From NCBI GenBank assembly GCA_031289935.1, contig JAITON010000190.1:1-7219 (forward strand): 7,219 bases of DNA. The letters run 5' to 3'. Below, piece after piece: positions 4,672-7,219 of the stretch (its first letter is position 1; every line of letters starts with the position of its first letter). The stretch comes from Treponema sp. (lineage in GTDB: Bacteria > Spirochaetota > Spirochaetia > Treponematales > Breznakiellaceae). A model generated the notes under the pieces. The model was given only the letters and a program-made list of their open reading frames with translations. It made no database searches and was not told the DNA's origin. Position numbers and translations under genes: made by a program.

Positions 4672-6183
4672 TTAACAAACACAGGCAAGGCCTGCGGCGT
4701 CAAAGCGGCCGGCGCCGGGGAGTTCCGGCAGGGGCGCGATCCGGCAGCGGAGCCTGGCGCCCGGCCTCAGGGGTCCCTCGCCAGGCTCCCGGCGCAGCAG
4801 CAGGTTGAGGTAATTCTCCGAGACCGCCGCATCAAAACCCGGCGGCAGGCCCCCGGCACGGACCACGGCCTCTACGGTTCGACCCAGCCAGCGGCCTATG
4901 TAGACGGCCCGTCCCCGGCGGGCCAGGTCCAGCAGGGCCTCCACCCGGGAGGCCGCCTCCCCGTTGCCCACCCGGCCCCCGAAATCGTAGGCCGGTGTTC
5001 CCGGCCGGGGGGAATAGGGAAAGGCGTGAATCCAGGCAAAACCGGTCCTTTCGCAGAGTTCCAGCGTGGCCTTAAAATCCTCGGGCGTTTCTCCGGGGAA
5101 GCCGGCAATAATATCGGCGGCCAGAAAGGGATCGTCCTTCAGGCGGCGAAACTCTGCGGTCAGGGCCTCTATATCCGCCGGGGAATAGCGCCGGCCCATG
5201 CGGTTCAACACGGCCTGACTGCCCGATTGGACCGAAAGGTGGAAGTGGGGCCGGATCCGCCGGTTAGAGAGGAGCTCGAAAAAGCCCCCCCCCAGCCCAT
5301 CGGGTTCCAGGGCAGAGAGCCGCAGGGTTATACGCGCGGTCCCCTCCAGGAGGAAGCGGAGGAGCCCCCCCAGGTCCAGCCCCCGGCCCGGGTCCCGGTA
5401 CTGGCCGATATTCAGTCCCGTGATAACCGCCTCGGCAAAGCCCCCTTCCTCCAGAGCCCGGAGCCGTTCAAGCGCCTCATCCGCGTTCAGGCTCCGGCTC
5501 TTTCCCCGGGCGAGAACCGAGCGGCAGAAACTACAGCCCTGATTACAGCCGTCCTGTATCTTGAGAAAGGCCCGCGAATGGAAGGAAAAGTCCTCCGGCC
5601 TAAAGACAAAGGGATCGGCCCTGGGAACCGTCTCCAGGGCGGCCCTGGGGACCGTCTCCTGGGCGGCCCCCTGGGCGGCCCCCTGGGCGGCCCAAGGGAC
5701 TGCCTCCTGGGCGGCTCCCCGGGCGGCCCCTGGACCCGCCACCGGCGCAAACGCTTCCTGCCACGCGCTCAGGGCCGCATCCAGGTCCCCGGATCGCCCC
5801 GCAAGATAGTCCGGCAGGGCCATCAGGGCCGGTTTACGGTCCTCCCCGGCCACCAAGAGCCGGCCCCCGCCACCCGGCCCTTCCGGGGCCACCCTGAGGG
5901 CAGCACCCAGGGCGGCAATCGCCGCTCCCTCCATCTGGGCGTAGCAGCCGGTAACGATAACCCGGGCGGCGGGATTCTCCCGCAGGGCCTGGCGGATAAG
6001 CCGCCGGGCCTTTTGCTCGGCCCTGGAGGTAACCGTGCAGGTATTGATCAGAATAAGGTCGGCCTTCTCTTCCCCCGCAGAGCTGGTAAGGGTAAAACCG
6101 GCCCGCTTAAAAGACGCAGCCATAGCTTCACTTTCAAGCTGATTGAGTTTGCAACCCAGGGTTTGTATCAGAATAGAGGGCAT
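4672..6183 (-). CDS. mtaB: tRNA t6A37 methylthiotransferase MtaB (radical SAM)
   Basis: This 503-residue protein belongs to the MiaB/RimO/MtaB methylthiotransferases. The MtaB subgroup converts t6A to ms2t6A at position 37 of ANN-decoding tRNAs in the cytoplasm. The N-terminal domain opens with QTLGCKLNQLES, the MtaB-type signature. The auxiliary Fe-S cluster ligands are Cys11, Cys49 (NTCTVT) and Cys80 (TGCYAQ). The radical SAM motif is Cys213-x3-Cys217-x2-Cys220 in KIQDGCNQGCSFC, followed by ARGKSRS. Later SAM-barrel landmarks include SVQSGS, AADIIAGFPGET and FPYSPRPGTPA, and residues about 430-490 look like a TRAM RNA-binding domain. Between Cys80 and Cys213 there are 133 residues, against 74 in E. 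coli MiaB as I recall it. The excess is an Ala/Gln/Pro-rich linker at residues 150-190, encoded by 12-bp repeats. No strong Shine-Dalgarno precedes the ATG; the TPR stop is 17 bases upstream, so coupling is likely. Confidence 0.93.
   Translation of the reverse strand: MPSILIQTLGCKLNQLESEAMAASFKRAGFTLTSSAGEEKADLILINTCTVTSRAEQKARRLIRQALRENPAARVIVTGCYAQMEGAAIAALGAALRVAPEGPGGGGRLLVAGEDRKPALMALPDYLAGRSGDLDAALSAWQEAFAPVAGPGAARGAAQEAVPWAAQGAAQGAAQETVPRAALETVPRADPFVFRPEDFSFHSRAFLKIQDGCNQGCSFCRSVLARGKSRSLNADEALERLRALEEGGFAEAVITGLNIGQYRDPGRGLDLGGLLRFLLEGTARITLRLSALEPDGLGGGFFELLSNRRIRPHFHLSVQSGSQAVLNRMGRRYSPADIEALTAEFRRLKDDPFLAADIIAGFPGETPEDFKATLELCERTGFAWIHAFPYSPRPGTPAYDFGGRVGNGEAASRVEALLDLARRGRAVYIGRWLGRTVEAVVRAGGLPPGFDAAVSENYLNLLLRREPGEGPLRPGARLRCRIAPLPELPGAGRFDAAGLACVC
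5621..5730 (-). repeat. 12-bp-period minisatellite inside mtaB linker
   Basis: About nine units with a 12-base period fill this stretch. Plus-strand CTGGGCGGCCCC occurs at 5659-5670 and 5671-5682, with near copies at 5683-5694, 5707-5718 and 5719-5730. Two 24-base double units start at 5621 and 5645 and differ at only a few bases. On the coding strand the unit GGGGCCGCCCAG reads Gly-Ala-Ala-Gln, and the double unit adds an ETVPRA block. Because the period is a multiple of three, copy-number change keeps the frame. It encodes MtaB residues about 152-188, between the two Fe-S domains. Confidence 0.9.
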
Positions 6184-6200
6184 GGAAGGAAACCAGGTCC

Positions 6201-6842
6201 CTAGGGCAGCCGCAGGGAAGCGCGGACCCGGTCAAGCCCCCGGCGGGCATCGGAAAGATTGGCGTTCAGAGACAGGGCCCGCTCGTAGGCGCCGATAGCC
6301 TCCGAAAGATCCCCGGCGCTTTCCCGGGCATAGGCCAGCCGGGACCACCAGACGGCGTTCCCCGGCGTATAATAAACCGCCGTAGACAGCGCAATATCCG
6401 CGTGGCGGTACTTGCCCAGGCGGATGTAAATCTCCCCTATATAATAGTAAACTTCGGCGGTCCGGGCGCCATCGGGGGCCATATTGATATAATCCTGAAA
6501 ATACTGCAGGGCCTCGTTGTTCTGCCCCATATAGTAATTCACTTCCCCCATGATTTCGATGAGCCTGAAATCGTAACGGGATAGTCTGAGGCCCTCAAGA
6601 CCGTAGCGCCGGGCCTCGTCGTAACGGCCCAATTGGATCAGGCTCCAGCAGATTACCACATGGGAATCCAGGTTATTGGGATTGGCCGCCAATTCACTCT
6701 GGCAGATAGATACGGCCCGGGCATAGTTCCCGTTCCGGTATTCCGCCAGGGCATCGGGCCGGGCCTGAGTCTGGGCCACCAGTGCGGCAGGGATCAGCGC
6801 CAAGAGAAGCAGCCCCCGGCGCCCCCAAGCATGGAGCCTCAT
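6201..6842 (-). CDS. Exported tetratricopeptide-repeat (TPR) protein
   Basis: This is a 213-residue protein with an N-terminal signal peptide: basic MRLHAWGRRG, hydrophobic core LLLLALIPAALV, and a plausible signal peptidase I site near AQTQA (residues 23-27). It is therefore probably periplasmic. The rest is about five TPR units, near residues 30-57, 58-91, 92-125, 129-162 and 163-196. The best is AEVYYYIGEIYIRLGKYRHA followed by DIALSTAVYYTPGN, with the usual small residues at positions 8 and 20 and a helix-breaking proline at the end. TPR arrays are protein-interaction scaffolds; no enzymatic motif is present and the partner cannot be read from sequence. The ATG overlaps the bactofilin stop by 4 bases, so the two are probably translated together. 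A role in envelope or cell-shape assembly with the bactofilin is an inference from that coupling. mtaB starts 17 bases after its stop. Confidence 0.88.
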   Translation of the reverse strand: MRLHAWGRRGLLLLALIPAALVAQTQARPDALAEYRNGNYARAVSICQSELAANPNNLDSHVVICWSLIQLGRYDEARRYGLEGLRLSRYDFRLIEIMGEVNYYMGQNNEALQYFQDYINMAPDGARTAEVYYYIGEIYIRLGKYRHADIALSTAVYYTPGNAVWWSRLAYARESAGDLSEAIGAYERALSLNANLSDARRGLDRVRASLRLP

Positions 6843-7207
6843 ACCCGGGCGGCCTTTTTCTCCGTCATAGTACAGAGGCCGTTAAAAACGCAACCCGTCT
6901 CCATAAAGATCTCCGGGGCCTTTACGTTCCCCCTGAGCCTGCCAGAAACGGTGAGCTCCACCTTTTCCCCGGCGGAGACATCCCCGGTAACGGTCCCCTT
7001 GATAATCACCCTGGAAGCGCTGATATCCGCCTCCACCACCGCCTCCTCGTCCACCACCAGAAGCCCCTGGGCGTCAATATCCCCCGAGACATGCCCCCGG
7101 ATTAGAAAGGGCCTGGCAAACTTGAGGCTCCCGGAAAACTCAATATCCGGTGATAAAATCGTATCAAAATCGTTGTCTTCCAACTCATCGGCACGAACTT
7201 CGCTCAT
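6839..7207 (-). CDS. Bactofilin family polymer-forming cytoskeletal protein
   Basis: This is a 122-residue bactofilin (DUF583 family). Such proteins self-assemble into nucleotide-independent filaments that scaffold cell-wall enzymes or shape determinants at the inner face of the membrane. Residues about 20-112 are a run of short beta-strands with periodic glycine and hydrophobic residues (FSGSLKF, IRGHVSGDI, VVEADISASRVIIKGTVTGDV, VSGRLRGNVKAPEIFMETG), the usual right-handed beta-helix core. An acidic N-terminal tail of about 18 residues and a short basic C-terminal tail flank it, and the length is normal for small bactofilins. The start is well fixed: an in-frame TAG lies 9 bases upstream, at the window edge, and no other start codon intervenes. 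No Shine-Dalgarno is visible in the 12 bases available, so it may be coupled to a gene further upstream. Its stop overlaps the next start in ATGA. Bactofilins often neighbour M23 peptidase genes; none is visible here, but the upstream side is cut off. Confidence 0.93.
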   Translation of the reverse strand: MSEVRADELEDNDFDTILSPDIEFSGSLKFARPFLIRGHVSGDIDAQGLLVVDEEAVVEADISASRVIIKGTVTGDVSAGEKVELTVSGRLRGNVKAPEIFMETGCVFNGLCTMTEKKAARV

Positions 7208-7219
7208 GCTGCTATGCTA

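Noticed and set aside
4597..6204. Long plus-strand open frame (535 codons) opposite mtaB
   Set aside because: It is the antisense shadow of a clear MtaB gene in GC-rich DNA. It has no recognisable domain and is low-complexity where the repeats lie.

Overview
The window reads as chromosomal housekeeping DNA from a GC-rich spirochaete, probably of the Treponema / termite-gut treponeme group. This rests on gene content and order (bactofilin, MtaB-type methylthiotransferase, MurG, CvpA, DNA polymerase III delta-prime, AtoS/NtrB-like kinase) and on protein style. It is an inference: there is no rRNA or other strong taxonomic marker.

Layout. Everything supportable is on the minus strand, so transcription runs from high to low coordinates. 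(1) 7207-4672: bactofilin, a secreted TPR protein and MtaB, tightly packed. (2) 4671-4515: a 157-base gap with a candidate promoter, a perfect Shine-Dalgarno (SD) sequence and a tRNA-like foldable element placed between that SD and the murG start. (3) 4514-355: murG, cvpA, holB-like and a soluble PAS histidine kinase, each overlapping the next by 4 or 8 bases, closed by a probable intrinsic terminator at 330-289. (4) 288-1: an accessory-looking tail with a good sigma-70-type promoter, a 58-codon ORF containing an 18-base C tract (G on the plus strand), a 13-bp inverted repeat and two copies of a 21-bp repeat cut by the window edge.

How the genes fit together. Bactofilin, the exported TPR protein, MurG and CvpA are envelope or cell-shape functions. 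MtaB, delta-prime and the kinase serve translation, replication and signalling. The ATGA and ATGTTTGA overlaps imply translational coupling within each block. The kinase has no response regulator beside it here.

Most interesting points. The murG leader appears to use a folded tRNA-like insert to bring a distant SD next to the start codon: 68 nt in linear distance, about 7-9 nt once the hairpin forms. The left tail has the architecture of a phase-variable ORF: with the present 18 C residues the frame ends just after the tract, whereas a tract one base shorter reads on through the 21-bp (seven-codon) repeats to the window edge. MtaB carries a 12-bp-period expansion in its interdomain linker, and the delta-prime protein has a roughly 90-residue insertion in its AAA+ core.
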